Numbered from the stretch's first letter, positions 34,764 to 47,324 are shown. The stretch: DNA of 64,000 nt from Mimachlamys varia (GCA_947623455.1 OX392535.1:36790688-36854687); one strand, 5' to 3'. Notes: generated by a model from the letters alone, not told the origin. Program-made: numbers and translations.

Positions 34764-35436
34764 AACATGATTAAGTAACATCTCCCCAGTACTTTTTCCC
34801 CATTATCACAAGTTACTGGTCCTTAACTTTGCTCCTATTTTGAATTATACCCTTTACACTTAGCATTGGTACAGCTTTTAGCCGCGAGGGTATACGTATT
34901 TCTATCGTCTGAGTCAGCACTACGCCTTGTTTTCTTTCGTTATTCACATGATGGTTTTGTGCTTAGTAGTGTACCCGATAGTTTATATTATGACAGTGAT
35001 TCTATTTCACCCCTTTTCAATCATGGTATCAACATTTCATGTTTCATTTAATAATGCTTTTGCTCATGTAAAGGGGGAGAGGTGTTATATATTGAATCTC
35101 TATCAATACGTTTGTTCATGTACGGAATCTGCTCGTCTCTTTTATCTTAAAAAAATATTTTATTCTTCAAACTAACGGAAATGTCATATATATATATATA
35201 TGTGTGTGTTATTGTTTGAAGTTCTTGTTGATGAGGAAAAACTCTGTATTATTCATTAGTATTAAACCCATCGACAGAAGAAATTGCCATTTCGAGGGTT
35301 AATTAAAACCAAAGTACACTTGCGTTTTGTTATTATAAACGTTGCGTCCCGTCACAAACCTAACTTGGCTGGTTTTTTATCAAGATTAAATACTTTGGCC
35401 ATTTCCTAAAAACAATGCTATATTAATATAGGATAT
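34764..35436. other. Intergenic, nothing recognised
   Basis: It contains a (TA)n/(TG)n run at 35187-35210. Two overlapping ORFs of 61 and 82 residues have no recognised domain. Confidence 0.4.
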
Positions 35437-35815
35437 TATAGCACTATGAAAGTTAACAAAAATGACTTTCAATCCATATATTGACATTTTTACTATAGAA
35501 TAATTGCTTAATTTCATTTATATATTGTTCGATTATTAATTCATTACCTGCGTTTGTATATGTGTCGTCAATTAAACGATTTTGGCAGAACAGCCAAGTT
35601 TGAGTAAAATTGGCGCCAAAGATAATAATAAGTCATTTGAGCGTTTGACGCAGGGACGTTCTCCGTGTTATTCGATGCGGTGTGACAAGACTTTCATTGG
35701 ACAAGCTTGATATATGACGTCATAAGTAAACCACGTGCTACGTCTCGATAACCATGGCTTTTATACTTTTATGAAAATAATTTCTCTTATAGTGGGTTCC
35801 AGCGCCGATGTAATG
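35437..35815. repeat. Dispersed element, family C copy 2
   Basis: It aligns in order with 5928-6297, including AAAATTGGCGCCAA, GAGCGTTTGACGCAGG and the CRE TGACGTCA (35715-35722), followed 10 bp later by the E-box CACGTG (35732-35737). The left edge has TATAGCACTATGAAAGTTAA, matching the palindrome of copy 1. Confidence 0.65.
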
Positions 35816-37185
35816 TACAATTGTGTAAAACACTCAGATAACCTGGTACACTTTTATGTCGTATATCTGTATCTGTTTTCTCTCCAGATTTATCTTTACA
35901 CGTGTCAGTAGTAATGTTTCACCTCTGTGTTTCTCTTTTGTTTGTTTGTTGTTTTTTTTTATTATTATTATTATTTCTCTATCCTTTTTAAAAATCGCTA
36001 GTCAAGTATTCGCATCGCACGTTTTCCTGAAGTCCAACATACGTGTATAAATGTGTTATCTTAAACAGCATCAAGTTACTTCATAGTGTCTTTAATCGGA
36101 GTCCGTTTCAAAAAAGTTCAAAATTGATTTTCCTTAACTTATTGGCACCTGGCGTCATCGATTTCATCCCAGATAAGCGATGAAGTTGTATGATATGTCG
36201 TTTTTAAAGCTTCAACGCAGGGTTTTGTGCTACGTTCATCTTTAGAAATACGTTAGGTTTGGATATTAATCATTTTCACTTCATGAGTCCCTCATAGATA
36301 AAAAAAACTGTTAATTTGCGCATTAAAAATTCGACATACAAGTTTTAATAAAGTTTTGTAATAGGTGCTTTCTACTCCGTACGTCTTTTTCGTGATAAAT
36401 GTTTATGGAGTAATAATCTCTGTAAATCTCTGCTGAACCTCCCTCATCATTCCATGAAGCACTAGGTTCTGACGTTCATTGGGTGGTAAGATGGCATCAG
36501 GTGTATGCCGATTAAGGATTGGTTGATATAATTTCGGACATTCATTAGTGTGTAAAATAGCGCATACTAGCAATCAACATACAGTTGATACAGAAATATA
36601 CATACAGTATTTATCAAAACATGTTTCAACGTCAGGATAAATCCTGATAGAGAATAGCCACCAGTTGAGAGTGAAGCAGTGCACTTACCAATGCTATTTT
36701 TATTACGTTATATACACGGCGACATTACAATGTCCAAATATATGCATATATGTTATTGCGAAATAACACACATTTGGTCATGTATATTCATTAACCCGCC
36801 TTGCTTTGATTGATTGATTGATTGATTGCGACGGAGAAATTGTCGTTAGATGAAACGAAACTAGCATGAAGTGTTGGATTAATATCCAAATCACAAGTTT
36901 ATACGTCTTCTTTTTCAATAATCCTAGTGTTGCTCTTGTTAACTCGAATGTTCCTATTATACAACTTTTCATATTTAATAACGGCTTTTCCTTCCAAAAT
37001 TTGAAGAGCTGAATGACGTCTGCTCTGACGTCACGTCGGTATTTTATTTTTGGTATTCCTAGTTTGCGGAGTCTATCTTGATATGTTCGTTTATGTATGT
37101 TGCACATTGTCAAGCAGTATTTGTCCTTTTTACAATTGCTTTGGAGACCAGACAACTGATTTGGTGTGGCATGAACAGTATTTTC
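35816..37185. other. Intergenic, nothing recognised
   Basis: It contains an (ATT)n run at about 35960-35972 and a (TGAT)n run at about 36808-36827. A 125-residue minus-strand ORF (36778-37155) has no domain I recognise. Confidence 0.4.
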
Positions 37186-37652
37186 TTAAGGACTCACACA
37201 ACTAAATCAGCCTATCTCGAAGTGTTTCATACGTTTGTAGTCCCTACTGAAAATTTCTTCCGGCTAAGTACTGTGATTCTGAGTAATTTAAATAGGTAAT
37301 TGTTGACCTTTTCTGCATTGAATGAAATCTATAAATATTTAACTTTACAAAAATATATACTTTTGATAGATTTTGATATATGATGGCGGATCGATATGTG
37401 GTCAAAAGTCAGAAGGTGTTCCCGTCCCATTTCACTGGTTTGACAGGTAAATTTCCGGTTGTCCGGAGCAGACGCCTGTAGCGAGCTAAAATGCCAGTAA
37501 ACTCCTCATAAAATGCTCTTTGAAGCCTTTGCCATGTATGTATCTGTTAATCTAGGCAGTTGTCACAAGTGTTGAACTTCAAATATTAAAGTTATTAGCC
37601 TGAACGCTTAGTAATAACATATAGTAAATTATTTAGTTATGCGAGTCCTTAA
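37186..37652 (-). mobile_element. TTAA-flanked MITE, family 2 complete copy (467 bp)
   Basis: TTAA is at 37186-37189 and 37649-37652. The termini are GGACTCACACAACTAAAT and its inverse, ATTTAGTTATGCGAGTCC. It is inverted relative to the copy at 4541. No transposase is present. As in family 1, the TTAA boundaries suggest a piggyBac-type origin. Confidence 0.8.
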
Positions 37653-38244
37653 GACTTTAGAATTTCCCTAAGTTCCTCTGTTTCTCCAATTGCAATGTTC
37701 TTAAATGTGCAAATTTAAAAATGGCCGACAGTCAATCATCGGAGTATTTGAACTTTAGAATGCGTATTTTTAAAGAATACTGGATGTTTTTCTCCGGATA
37801 TATATAATAATCATTGAGATGTTTGTTATTCTCTTTTGAAGAAGACAAAAACTTTTTAATGCTGAAACAAACTATATGTAAGAAGGTTTTAAGTCAATTT
37901 TTGCCCGACAAGTTACAGAGATGAGATGGGAGATGCTTCCAGTTCTAGGACATTAAAATCACCCTGAAAATGGTGTAAATTGTGATGGTGAGTGACGGGT
38001 TCGATTTTTCCTTTTTTGTGTTGTTTTGTACAGAATGAGAAATGCTTTTAAAATGTCGTTTCTGGGAGATTTACCCCGAATCGTGATGGTGTGTGACGGG
38101 ACCGCTGTTTTGCACAGAATCAGCTTCTTCAGTATAGTTGCTGTCACTACTAATTTACAACTGATAAGGTGTGGTTTGTAAGTGTGAATAACTTTGCAAT
38201 CTATACTTTACACGGAATTCAATCACTTCTAACAGTACCCCATC
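37653..38244. other. Intergenic, nothing recognised
   Basis: AT-rich sequence. A direct repeat of GTGATGGTGWGTGACGGG occurs near 37982 and 38083. No gene is supported. Confidence 0.4.
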
Positions 38245-38323
38245 GTCGGAAACCCGCGGTACACTTCTCTGACGTTTGCATCCGGGATGCAAACGTCAGA
38301 GAAGTGTACCGTGGGTTTCCGAC
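38245..38323. repeat. 39-bp near-perfect inverted repeat, 1-nt loop
   Basis: Arms 38245-38283 (GTCGGAAACCCGCGGTACAC...) and 38285-38323 pair over 39 bp with one mismatch and a single central G. It is a cruciform-capable palindrome. Both strands read nearly the same peptide, which explains the mirrored ORFs at 38169 (+) and 38229 (-). Confidence 0.88.
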
Positions 38324-38765
38324 TATGATAGTATTCTGTATATTTCATTCTCAGAAAAAAATATTGGATTTTTTGTACAAATGTCAACAGATCTTTCCTT
38401 CCTTTCATCAAAAAATCATCAAATACTCAATTTGTTTTAAGTCAAATAGTTGAAACGGCAGAAGAAATATGACCTGCGCAACAGTAAAAATGCGAGACAA
38501 GAAAAATATAAAAGGACTATCTATTACAAATCTGTCCGTTCATGTGGTATTATCGATCATACCACAACTTTTCTTCTCTCTGAATATGCGCTCTGTGGTA
38601 GCATTCAAGGCGCAGATCTGTGGGTTGTTCATTAGAATAACCTGTGGTAAACAAAATAGAAACAGACTTGTGATTCGTGTGCTGCTTCATTCTATGCAAA
38701 GCTACTAAAATTGATGTTATTGGTATTGAATAGTATCACTTTTATTACTATTATGTGCTGAAATT
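38324..38765. other. Intergenic, nothing recognised
   Basis: No gene or repeat supported. Short ORFs only. Confidence 0.4.
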
Positions 38766-38769
38766 TCGG

Positions 38770-41522
38770 ATGTAGAATTTTCGGACTACCAGTATTTATT
38801 TAGGTTTGTAGAATTTTCAGACTACCAGTATTTATTTAGGTTTGTAGAATTTTCAGACTACCAGTATTTATTTAGGTTTGTAGAATTTTCAGACTACCAG
38901 TATTTATTTAGGTTTGTAGAATTTTCAGACTACCAGTATTTATTTAGGTTTGTAGAATTTTCGGACTACCAGTATTTATTTAGGTTTGTAGAATTTTCGG
39001 ACTACCAGTATTTATTTAGGTTTGTAGAATTTTCGGACTACCAGTATTTATTTAGGTTTGTAGAATTTTCGGACTACCAGTATTTATTTAGGTTTGTAGA
39101 ATTTTCGGACAACCAGTATTTTTTTAGGTTTGTAGAATTTTCGGACTACCAGTATATATCTAGGTTTGTACAATTTTCAGATTTTCGGACTACCATTATT
39201 TATTTAGGTTTGTAGAATTTTCGGATTATCAGCATTTATTTAGGTTTGTAGATTTTTCGGACTGCCAGTCTTTATTTAGGTTTGTAGAATTTTCGGACTA
39301 CCAGTATTTATTTAGGTTTGTAGAATTTTCGGACTACCAGTATTTATTTAGGTTTGTAGAATTTTCGGACTACCAGTATTTATTTAGGTTTGTAGAATTT
39401 TCGGACTACCAGTATTTATTTAGGTTTGTAGAATTTTCGGACAACCAGTATTTTTTTAGGTTTGTAGAATTTTCGGACTACCAGTATATATCTGGCTTTG
39501 TATAATTTTCAGATTTTCGGACTACCAGTATTTATTTAGGTTTGTAGAATTTTCGGATTATCAGCATTTATTTAGGTTTGTAGATTTTTCGGACTACCAG
39601 TATTTATTTAGGTTTGTAGAATTTTCGGACTACCAGTATATATTTAGGTTTGTAGAATTTTCGGATTTTCAGACTACCAGTATTTATTTAGGTTTGTAGA
39701 ATTTTCAGACTACCAGTATATATTTAGGTTTGTAGGATTTCTGGATTTTCGGACTACCAGTATTTATTTAGGTTTGTAGAATTTTCGGACTACCAGTATT
39801 TATTTAGGTTTGTAGAATTTTCGGACTACCAGTATTTATTTAGGTTTGTAGAATTTTCGGACAACCAGTATTTTTTTAGGTTTGTAGAATTTTCGGACTA
39901 CCAGTATATATCTAGGTTTGTACAATTTTCAGATTTTCGGACTACCAGTATTTATTTAGGTTTGTAGAATTTTCGGATTATCAGCATTTATTTAGGTTTG
40001 TAGATTTTTCGGACTGCCAGTCTTTATTTAGGTTTGTAGAATTTTCGGACTACCAGTATTTATTTAGGTTTGTAGAATTTTCGGACTACCAGTATTTATT
40101 TAGGTTTGTAGAATTTTCGGACTACCAGTATTTATTTAGGTTTGTAGAATTTTCGGACTACCAGTATTTATTTAGGTTTGTAGAATTTTCGGACAACCAG
40201 TATTTTTTTAGGTTTGTAGAATTTTCGGACTACCAGTATATATCTGGCTTTGTATAATTTTCAGATTTTCGGACTACCAGTATTTATTTAGGTTTGTAGA
40301 ATTTTCGGATTATCAGCATTTATTTAGGTTTGTAGATTTTTCGGACTACCAGTATTTATTTAGGTTTGTAGAATTTTCGGACTACCAGTATATATTTAGG
40401 TTTGTAGAATTTTCGGATTTTCAGACTACCAGTATTTATTTAGGTTTGTAGAATTTTCGGACTAACAGTATATATTTAGGTTTGTAGAATTTCTGGATTT
40501 TCGGACTACCAGTATTTATTTAGGTTTGTAGAATTTTCGGATTATCAGCATTTATTTAGGTTTGTAGATTTTTCGGACTACCAGTATTTATTTAGGTTTG
40601 TAGAATTTTCGGACTACCAGTATAAATTTAGGTTTGTAGAATTTTCGGATTTTCGGACTACCAGTATTTATTTAGGTTTGTAGAATTTTCGGATATTCGG
40701 ACTACCAGTATATATTTAGGTTTGTAGAATTTTCGGATATTCGGACTACCAGTATTTTTTTTAGGTTTGTAGAATTTTCGGACTACCAGTATATATTTAG
40801 GTTTGTAGAATTTTCGGATTTTCAGACTAACATTATTTATTTAGGTTTGTAGAATTTTCGGACTAACATTATATATTAAGGTGTGTAGAATAATCGGATT
40901 TTCGGACTACCAGTATTTATTTAGGTTTGTAGAATTTTCGGATTATCAGCATTTAATTAGGTTTGTAGAATTTTCGGACTACCAGTATTTCTTTAGGTTT
41001 GTAGAATTTTCGGACTACCAGTATATATTTAGGTTTTTAGAATTTTCGGATTTTCGGACTACCAGTATTTTTTTTAGGTTTGTAGAATTTTCGGACTACC
41101 AGTATATATTTAGGTTTGTAGAATTTTCGGATTTTCAGACTAACAGTATTTATTTAGGTTTGTAGAATTTTCGGACTAACAGTATATATTTAGGTGTGTA
41201 GAATAATCGGATTTTCGGACTACCAGTATCTATTTAGGTTTGTAGAATTTTCGGATTATCAGCATTTATTTAGGTTTGTAGAATTTTCGGACTACCAGTA
41301 TTTATTTAGGTTTGTAGAATTTTCGGACTACCAGTATATATTTAGGTTTGTAGAATTTTCGGATTTTCGGACTACCAGTATTTATCTAGGTTTGTAGAAT
41401 TTTCAGATTTTCGGATTATCAGCATTTATTTAGGTTTGTAGAATTTTCGGATTTTCGGACTACCAGTATTTATCTAGGTTTGTAGAATTTTCGGACTACC
41501 AGTATTTATTTAGGTTTGTGTT
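38770..41522. repeat. 36-bp minisatellite with 752-bp higher-order period
   Basis: The unit is GTAGAATTTTCGGACTACCA plus GTATTTATTTAGGTTT, around 70-75 copies, some with a partial insertion (GATTTTCGGA). Marker variants show nested duplication: GGACAACC occurs at 39107, 39439, 39859 and 40191, and TCTGGCTTTG at 39491 and 40243, giving a 752-bp block copied once. A later block repeats every 313 bp (GTGTGTAGAATAATCGG at about 40881 and 41194). The FVEFSDYQ-type ORFs are artefacts. Confidence 0.95.
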
Positions 41523-43278
41523 TTCAGGTAAGTTTCCAGAGTTTATGAACGAGCTCTTGACTGCAGATATCATAATTTAATATGTTATACCTAATACCAC
41601 GTAACTTAACTTTAAATGGTCATGTTGGACATGTAGGAATGATAGAAAACATGATAAGATTGAACGTTGTGTATCTCAGATACATCACAAAATCCTGCGA
41701 ATATTAGTCAGCAGCTTATCCATGTACATATAGTCGACGAAAAAGAAAACATTTCCTCTTTCCAGGAGATTATTGGTAAGATAACTTGTAGAACAGTAGT
41801 TTGGTATTACCATTGACTTTTTGATGGATGATTAAACTATGAACAAATAAACAAACGAATGAATGAAGGAGAATTTTTTTTTTTTTAAAATGGGAAAATA
41901 GTACAAAGATAGTTTGCACAATTAGTTGAATTAATATTTAATTAATCAACTGATTGATTAATGAATGAAACAATGAATGACTAGATAAATGAATAAAGGA
42001 AGGAAGGATTAACAAAATGAATGAATGAATGAATGAATGAATGAATGAATGAATGAATGAACAATTGTATGAGTGAATAAATAAAGGTACACTTGTACCA
42101 GTATAAGCAATAAACTAATATATATGTATATACATATAGCGATTGGCGTGTGAAAGCCATCCTGCGTAATGACAGGATTGTAAGAAGGTTGACCCAAGGG
42201 CAACAACCTTTAAGCTTGGCGGTAACTACCAAACAAATTCAGGAATAAAAAAAATGTATAAAAGATTACTGCCCCTTTCTGCACTTTAATCCGAATAAAA
42301 CATCGACACTGAATACAGGTATATGACAGCTAGTATTTATTTCCATTGGCGAAAGAAAAATGTAAGCTCTTTTCATGACATGTAATGGCGACTTTGATGG
42401 AATTCTGACAATATTTATAACAAAAGGTCAAAACTTTTAAATGCTGAAAAAAATGAATGTAAGAAGGCTTCATGAACTAGTAATAGAGATGAGACGAGAG
42501 ATACTTTTAAAATGTCGGCTCTAGGAGATTCACCCTGAAATTGATGTTAATGTTTATGTCGCTTTTTGAACAGAATACATGTCTTTAGTCTAGTCACTGT
42601 CACTGATAATTTTCAAGATTCGTCGACAAATGTATTGCGTAAGCGAAGCAGCTTGCCGTTTAACGGTCTAAGGGAAGCAACTCGCAAAACTTTAGGCTTT
42701 GATTCGTACCTCGAGCAAGTTTTGCGACGAGAAATGTAAAATCAAAAATAAGTCAGCAAAAATTAAGAAGTTTGTGCATGTTTTGTTAGGTTAATTAATT
42801 GTGTACCGTCCCTGCTCATTTTCCAAATGGATCTCCAAATTAATTTATGAACGAAAGTAATATTGGCTAATTTTTGCTCTCCTTTTCAAAATTGCGTAAT
42901 TGTTTCTATCATAGAACAGTCTCGATAACATAATGTTATTAAGAAGCATAAAATCTTCACAGAAATTAATTAACTTCAGCTATATAAACCAACTTCTGAC
43001 CTCCATCTCTATATGTAATATAGTTATATACTACGAAATGTGTCTGAAATTATGATATTGAAATTTTATTTAACTCTAACATGAAAATTTTCCTATAAAT
43101 ATAATAAACAAAGGGGAAAATATATCAAAAGCCATGTCATATAAATTCTTTACATCAAACTTTGTGTCAAGAAATTAAATGCAAATGAAATATACACAGA
43201 CTATTTCTTTTAAAAATAACCAATAACTTGAATTTTCTTACTGGTTATAATTAATTTGTGTTCTCGTTATTTAGACTT
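41523..43278. other. Intergenic, nothing recognised
   Basis: It contains an (AATG)n microsatellite at about 42017-42061. No exon, RNA or mobile element is supported. Confidence 0.45.
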
Positions 43279-43673
43279 TTAAGGCCCAATATACGTAACT
43301 TCAGGATATTTTTCGTGATTCTGCAAAATTATGAAAAAGAAATCCAGTTAATAACCATGCAAAAACAAGTCTAAAACGAAGTAAACCTGAGCGGTAACTA
43401 ACAAGGAACTCTTGACAGAAAAAATCCAAAGAATTGAAAATAATTCAGGTGTGACCACCTTCAACAACAAACTGAAGCTAGAAAGACGGTTAAAAATGGA
43501 CGCCTGTTTACAAATACCGAGTTTCAACTGCTGCTGTACCGGTAACCGCGTAAGAATTCATCTTGAATATTGCTGATATCAGTTAATCTTAACTAAATCT
43601 ATTAATATGATATGATATTAGGCTTGATTTTCGCTTCAAGTTATGTCAAAAGTTACGTATATGGGGCCTTTAA
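43279..43673 (-). mobile_element. TTAA-flanked MITE, family 1 copy 2 (395 bp)
   Basis: TTAA is at 43279-43282 and 43670-43673, with GGCCCAATATACGTAACTTC at the left end. It is inverted relative to copies 1 and 3. It contains the inverse of CGCGGTTACCGGTACA and of GATTAACTGATATCA. No ORF is present. Confidence 0.88.
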
Positions 43674-44690
43674 TTAGATTGTAATGGTATTATCGGTCTT
43701 ATTATTTACTTACGAGATTATTATGTAAAATAATGCCCATACATGATTCATATCAAACAGTAACAGTAATTTTGTTGCATTATCTAACAGCAATGGCATT
43801 AATTAAAACAAAACAAAAACCATAAAAACACTTTTAATAGTAATCCATAAGCCCTAGACTTGTTTGTTTCCTTCACTGCCAAGGTGTTCGGTTTCAGTGC
43901 TGAAGATGATAACTCATAGCTTCTTTTCCCCATTCCAAGACATGTTTGAGTTTGATTAGATTTTTCAAGACTATGCAAATCAAAAAGGATCAGTTTCAAG
44001 CGCTAAATTCTATTTTCTCGAATAATTCCGGTTGTTTTTTCTTTCCAAAACTTGGGCTGAAATGATTTTCTGAGTTACCTCCCTTGCAACATGAAATCTA
44101 ACATTTTATTATGCAGTCAAAGCTTGAAAATAGGATGAAATTTTCCAACTGTACAAACAGATTATATATAACTTTTTGTGTTTGACATCACCAAATTAAT
44201 AAAACAGTTTCATACCACAGTACATGAGCAGATCAGGGACACCCAGATCTGCTCCGATGTGCTATCTGCACAGGCAAAGCTGTGTGAGTTGTCCCCCTTG
44301 GATTTTTTTTATCATTTGCTAATAGTCTGTGATACCGTTTCTAATAAAGCCTTTTTATGTAATAACATTTCTAGCTTTTTGTTTCTATTCTGACTTCATT
44401 GTCTCTTTTTAATACACACTACATTAGTGTATATCCTGTAAATTTTTATCAATTTGCTATATTAGCATATATGTACATTACACTTTGATAGTGCTTTAAC
44501 TTTTTCTTTTGTAACACTTGTGTGATGTATACAAGTGTTCATTATTAAATTACATTTTTAGGAGTACTTAAGTTAAGCAATTGTGATTTCATATACTTAT
44601 GATGTACTGTATGCCTATTGTATATCCAGTTGTTAAAATTATATATGTACTGTGATATCTTGTTAAAATACATTTTATACACATGTTTGT
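43674..44690. other. Intergenic or decayed retroelement body
   Basis: No reverse-transcriptase motif seen. The 71-residue ORF at 44178-44393 has no recognised domain, but it lies directly upstream of a retroelement-like 3' tail and may be remnant sequence. Confidence 0.35.
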
Positions 44691-44780
44691 CGCAAGAATA
44701 GCTCTACAGTTCTAATGTTATTATGTTACATGTATGCGACGTTAAATAAAGCTTCTTGACTCTTGACTCTTGACTCTTGA
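44691..44780 (+). repeat. Non-LTR retroelement-like 3' tail
   Basis: GCGACGTTAAATAAAGCTTC is followed by iterations of TTGACTC (four in 44755-44781). An AATAAA next to a short tandem tail is the usual look of the 3' end of CR1-like LINEs and their SINE partners. Assignment to a named family is not possible from this alone. Confidence 0.45.
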
Positions 44781-45238
44781 CAGTGTATTTGATATTTGGC
44801 ATGCTTCTTCTACCAAAGTAAAAGCACTAAGGCCTGATTCAATGAAAAGGTCTATCAATCAAATTATTACCTTTTTTGAAGTTTTGAATTTCTCGATTTT
44901 TTCACGACTTTTTTAAAATAATTATTTTTGGGGGAAATTTATCGCCTTATGTGTAAGGATGGTGGTCAGTTAAAGTTCTAAAACTGAAATAATTGTATGG
45001 ACATTTTCATTGAGTCAGGCCCCTGTGAGTCAAAGATACACTTACACGTGTGTGTCAAGTGCGTTTATCTTTCACAATACATATTGGTCTAGACTCTGAC
45101 GGTGGTTTTTTTAGTACCTTAGGTTTGAAGTATTTTTACTGGCCGCATTTATCTCATGAAAGTAATGGGGCGGGGGGCTTAAGAATAATTACAACTCACT
45201 TATCATTAAGTTAAGATGACTTTTAGATTTCTACGTAC
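44781..45238. other. Intergenic, nothing recognised
   Basis: AT-rich, no supported features. Confidence 0.4.
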
Positions 45239-45297
45239 AACCCCCCCCCCCCACCGCACCCCCCCCCCACCGCACCCCCCCCCCCCCCCCAGCCCCC

Positions 45298-45328
<31 letters not shown>

Positions 45329-45333
45329 ACACA
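45239..45333. repeat. C-rich low-complexity run plus (CA)n
   Basis: Runs of 8-15 cytosines are broken by ACCGCACC and AGC, followed by ACACACAC to 45333. Such runs can form i-motif/G-quadruplex structures and are also assembly-error prone. Confidence 0.9.
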
Positions 45334-46020
45334 CATATCATCACAGATGAGTCCTAGATGATTTAATTTTAAAATAATGTGTAATTTTCTAATTTTCGAA
45401 AAACTCTATACAACAACTTTCATATAACAACATTCCATAGGCGCAAAAAAAATCTGTATAACACTTGTCATACTAATAAAATGTGTTTGTCTCGCGTTTA
45501 TCATTGAGGGAATGTGCACATAATTGTTTTCCAATAAAAAAACAAGGGTTCAAGCAGACGAACATTAAGATATTGAAAACAATGATGAAAAGAAATTTTC
45601 TAATCAGCAACTATGTTTACTATTAGCGTCTGAGAACTGTTATTGATCCTCAGTGCGACAGAACCCGTCTGCATGTCTCCATTAGGACAAAATTCCTGTA
45701 GCTCGATGCTCGTAATTAACATTCTAATGGGATTGTTGAGCTATTAAATAAGGTTTAAAATGAAACATCAACATTTTTATGCAGCAAAACAGACACTAAT
45801 TCACAGTTTCGAAATGTTTTTGAATCTAAAATTGAATTAAGCTCCAAAATGAACAATGAATAAAATATTGATTGCGTTTTCGAATGCGTTTCCATAACTA
45901 CGATGGTACATGTAACGTGCAATAAATGCACTGTAATATCAAGAATACTTTCCATGATTGAGTCTTGAATACAACGGAGACACCGTCATATTGCAAACAA
46001 ATATAATGGAAAGAAATCAT
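45334..46020. other. Intergenic, nothing recognised
   Basis: No gene, RNA or repeat supported. Confidence 0.4.
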
Positions 46021-46413
46021 TTAAAGGCCCAATATACGTAACTTTCGGCAAAACTTGAAGCGAAAATCAAGCCTAATAACTTTTTATGCTTATAGATTTA
46101 GTTAAGATTAACTGATATCAACAATATTCAAGATGAATTCTTTCGCGGTTACCGGTACAACAGTAGTTGAAACTCGGTAAACACGTGTCCATTTTGAACT
46201 GTCTTCTAACTGTGGCTGGTTGTTAAGTTGGCCCCGCCTGAATTATTTTAAATTCTTTGGATTTTTCTGTCAAGAGTTTCTTGTTAATTACCGCTCAGGT
46301 TTACTTCGTTTTATTTATTTTTTTTTTTTTTTGCATGGTTATCAACTTGATTTTTTTCAGCTTATTTTAGAATCACGAAACATTTCCTTACGTTACGTAT
46401 ATTGGGCCTTTAA
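46021..46413 (+). mobile_element. TTAA-flanked MITE, family 1 copy 3 (393 bp)
   Basis: TTAA is at 46021-46024 and 46410-46413. The termini are AGGCCCAATATACGTAACTT and CGTTACGTATATTGGGCCT. It has the same orientation as the copy at 30615. A T-run is at about 46316-46332. Confidence 0.9.
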
Positions 46414-47056
46414 AGATCCAGGTCGCAATGCAATCCCCGGGACATGATAATTTGTTACATCAGTTTTCGATGATAAGGTTCAAAACTAGGTGCAACAATT
46501 TCTCAGTTCTATGTTAATGCACTTTCACTACATACAGTTACCTCCCTTGAACTTCCGGTTTGAGTATTTTGGACCCGTTCGACCATGTAGGCCTACTGAA
46601 TGTGGTAAGCGGTAGTAATACTTGGTTTTAATCCTAGGTCAAAATTCACCAAAATACATGCGCAAGCTTGTCCTCATTGCTCAAACAAATTTCCTTGTAT
46701 CTGAATTAAATCATGTGACACCAGAGACGTATATACGTCTCTTGTGACACCAACTAAAACGTCCAATAGTGCTACCAAAATTTCAGTTTCAGATTTTGTG
46801 TTTCCTTCTTCCATCTGGCCTGTGTTTGCTGGAGATGTATTGTGTTCTGTTGGTAGTGGGGCCGTGGTTCTAACGACATATTTCCTGATACCGCAGCACC
46901 CTCCCCGGATTATTTTATACTCCACTGGGGCTGAAGGAGTTGTATGGACCGGAGAAAAACACTTTATCTGAAACATTCGAAGCGTTTGACGACCTCGAGG
47001 ATCAAACCAAGGCCGACTGCGTAGACGACCGGCTTGTTACCCTCAACCAAACTATG
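46414..47056. other. Intergenic, unassigned ORFs
   Basis: Overlapping ORFs at 46744-46971 (+) and 46674-46976 (-) lie in a locally less AT-rich stretch, but show no domain or clear splice pair. Confidence 0.3.
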
Positions 47057-47230
47057 AATAAATGCCACTACTGTAATAGGACGAGGAAAAGTGATAAAGA
47101 TAGTGCCGTCGCTGAGGCTCGGACCCTTGACCCTTGGCTTTCAAGCCCGATGCTCTACCGCTGAGCTAAATCGAAATTCGCTACAGCTCACACTTGTGAG
47201 ACAGCCTAATCAATGCACATCTTTTACACT
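47057..47230 (-). repeat. tRNA-like SINE, copy 1 of a tandem pair
   Basis: On the minus strand, TTAGCTCAGCGGTAGAGC (A box) at about 47150-47167 and GGGTCCGAGCCTC (B box) at about 47113-47125 are spaced as in a tRNA head. The flanking body (AATAGGACGAGGAAAAGTG, CTAATCAATGCACATCTTTT) is repeated at 47325-47485. There is no intact acceptor stem, so it is not a tRNA gene. Confidence 0.65.
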
Positions 47231-47324
47231 TATTCACCCTTTTTTTCTAAATCCCTAACTCAGGTTCTTTGACTCCCCGCCAAGGCTTCTCCTTCCTTGA
47301 AACGGGAAGGGTCATCGGCACCAG

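Noticed and set aside
36778..37155. 125-residue minus-strand ORF
   Set aside because: Lysine- and isoleucine-rich as expected of AT-rich noncoding DNA; it begins in a (TGAT)n run and has no domain.
40881..41397. ORFs reading FVEFSDYQ repeats
   Set aside because: The 36-bp unit gives 12-residue periodic frames; no start, splice or conservation evidence exists.
46674..46976. Overlapping 75- and 100-residue ORFs on opposite strands
   Set aside because: Neither has a domain or exon boundaries; openness on both strands suggests chance in a locally GC-richer stretch.
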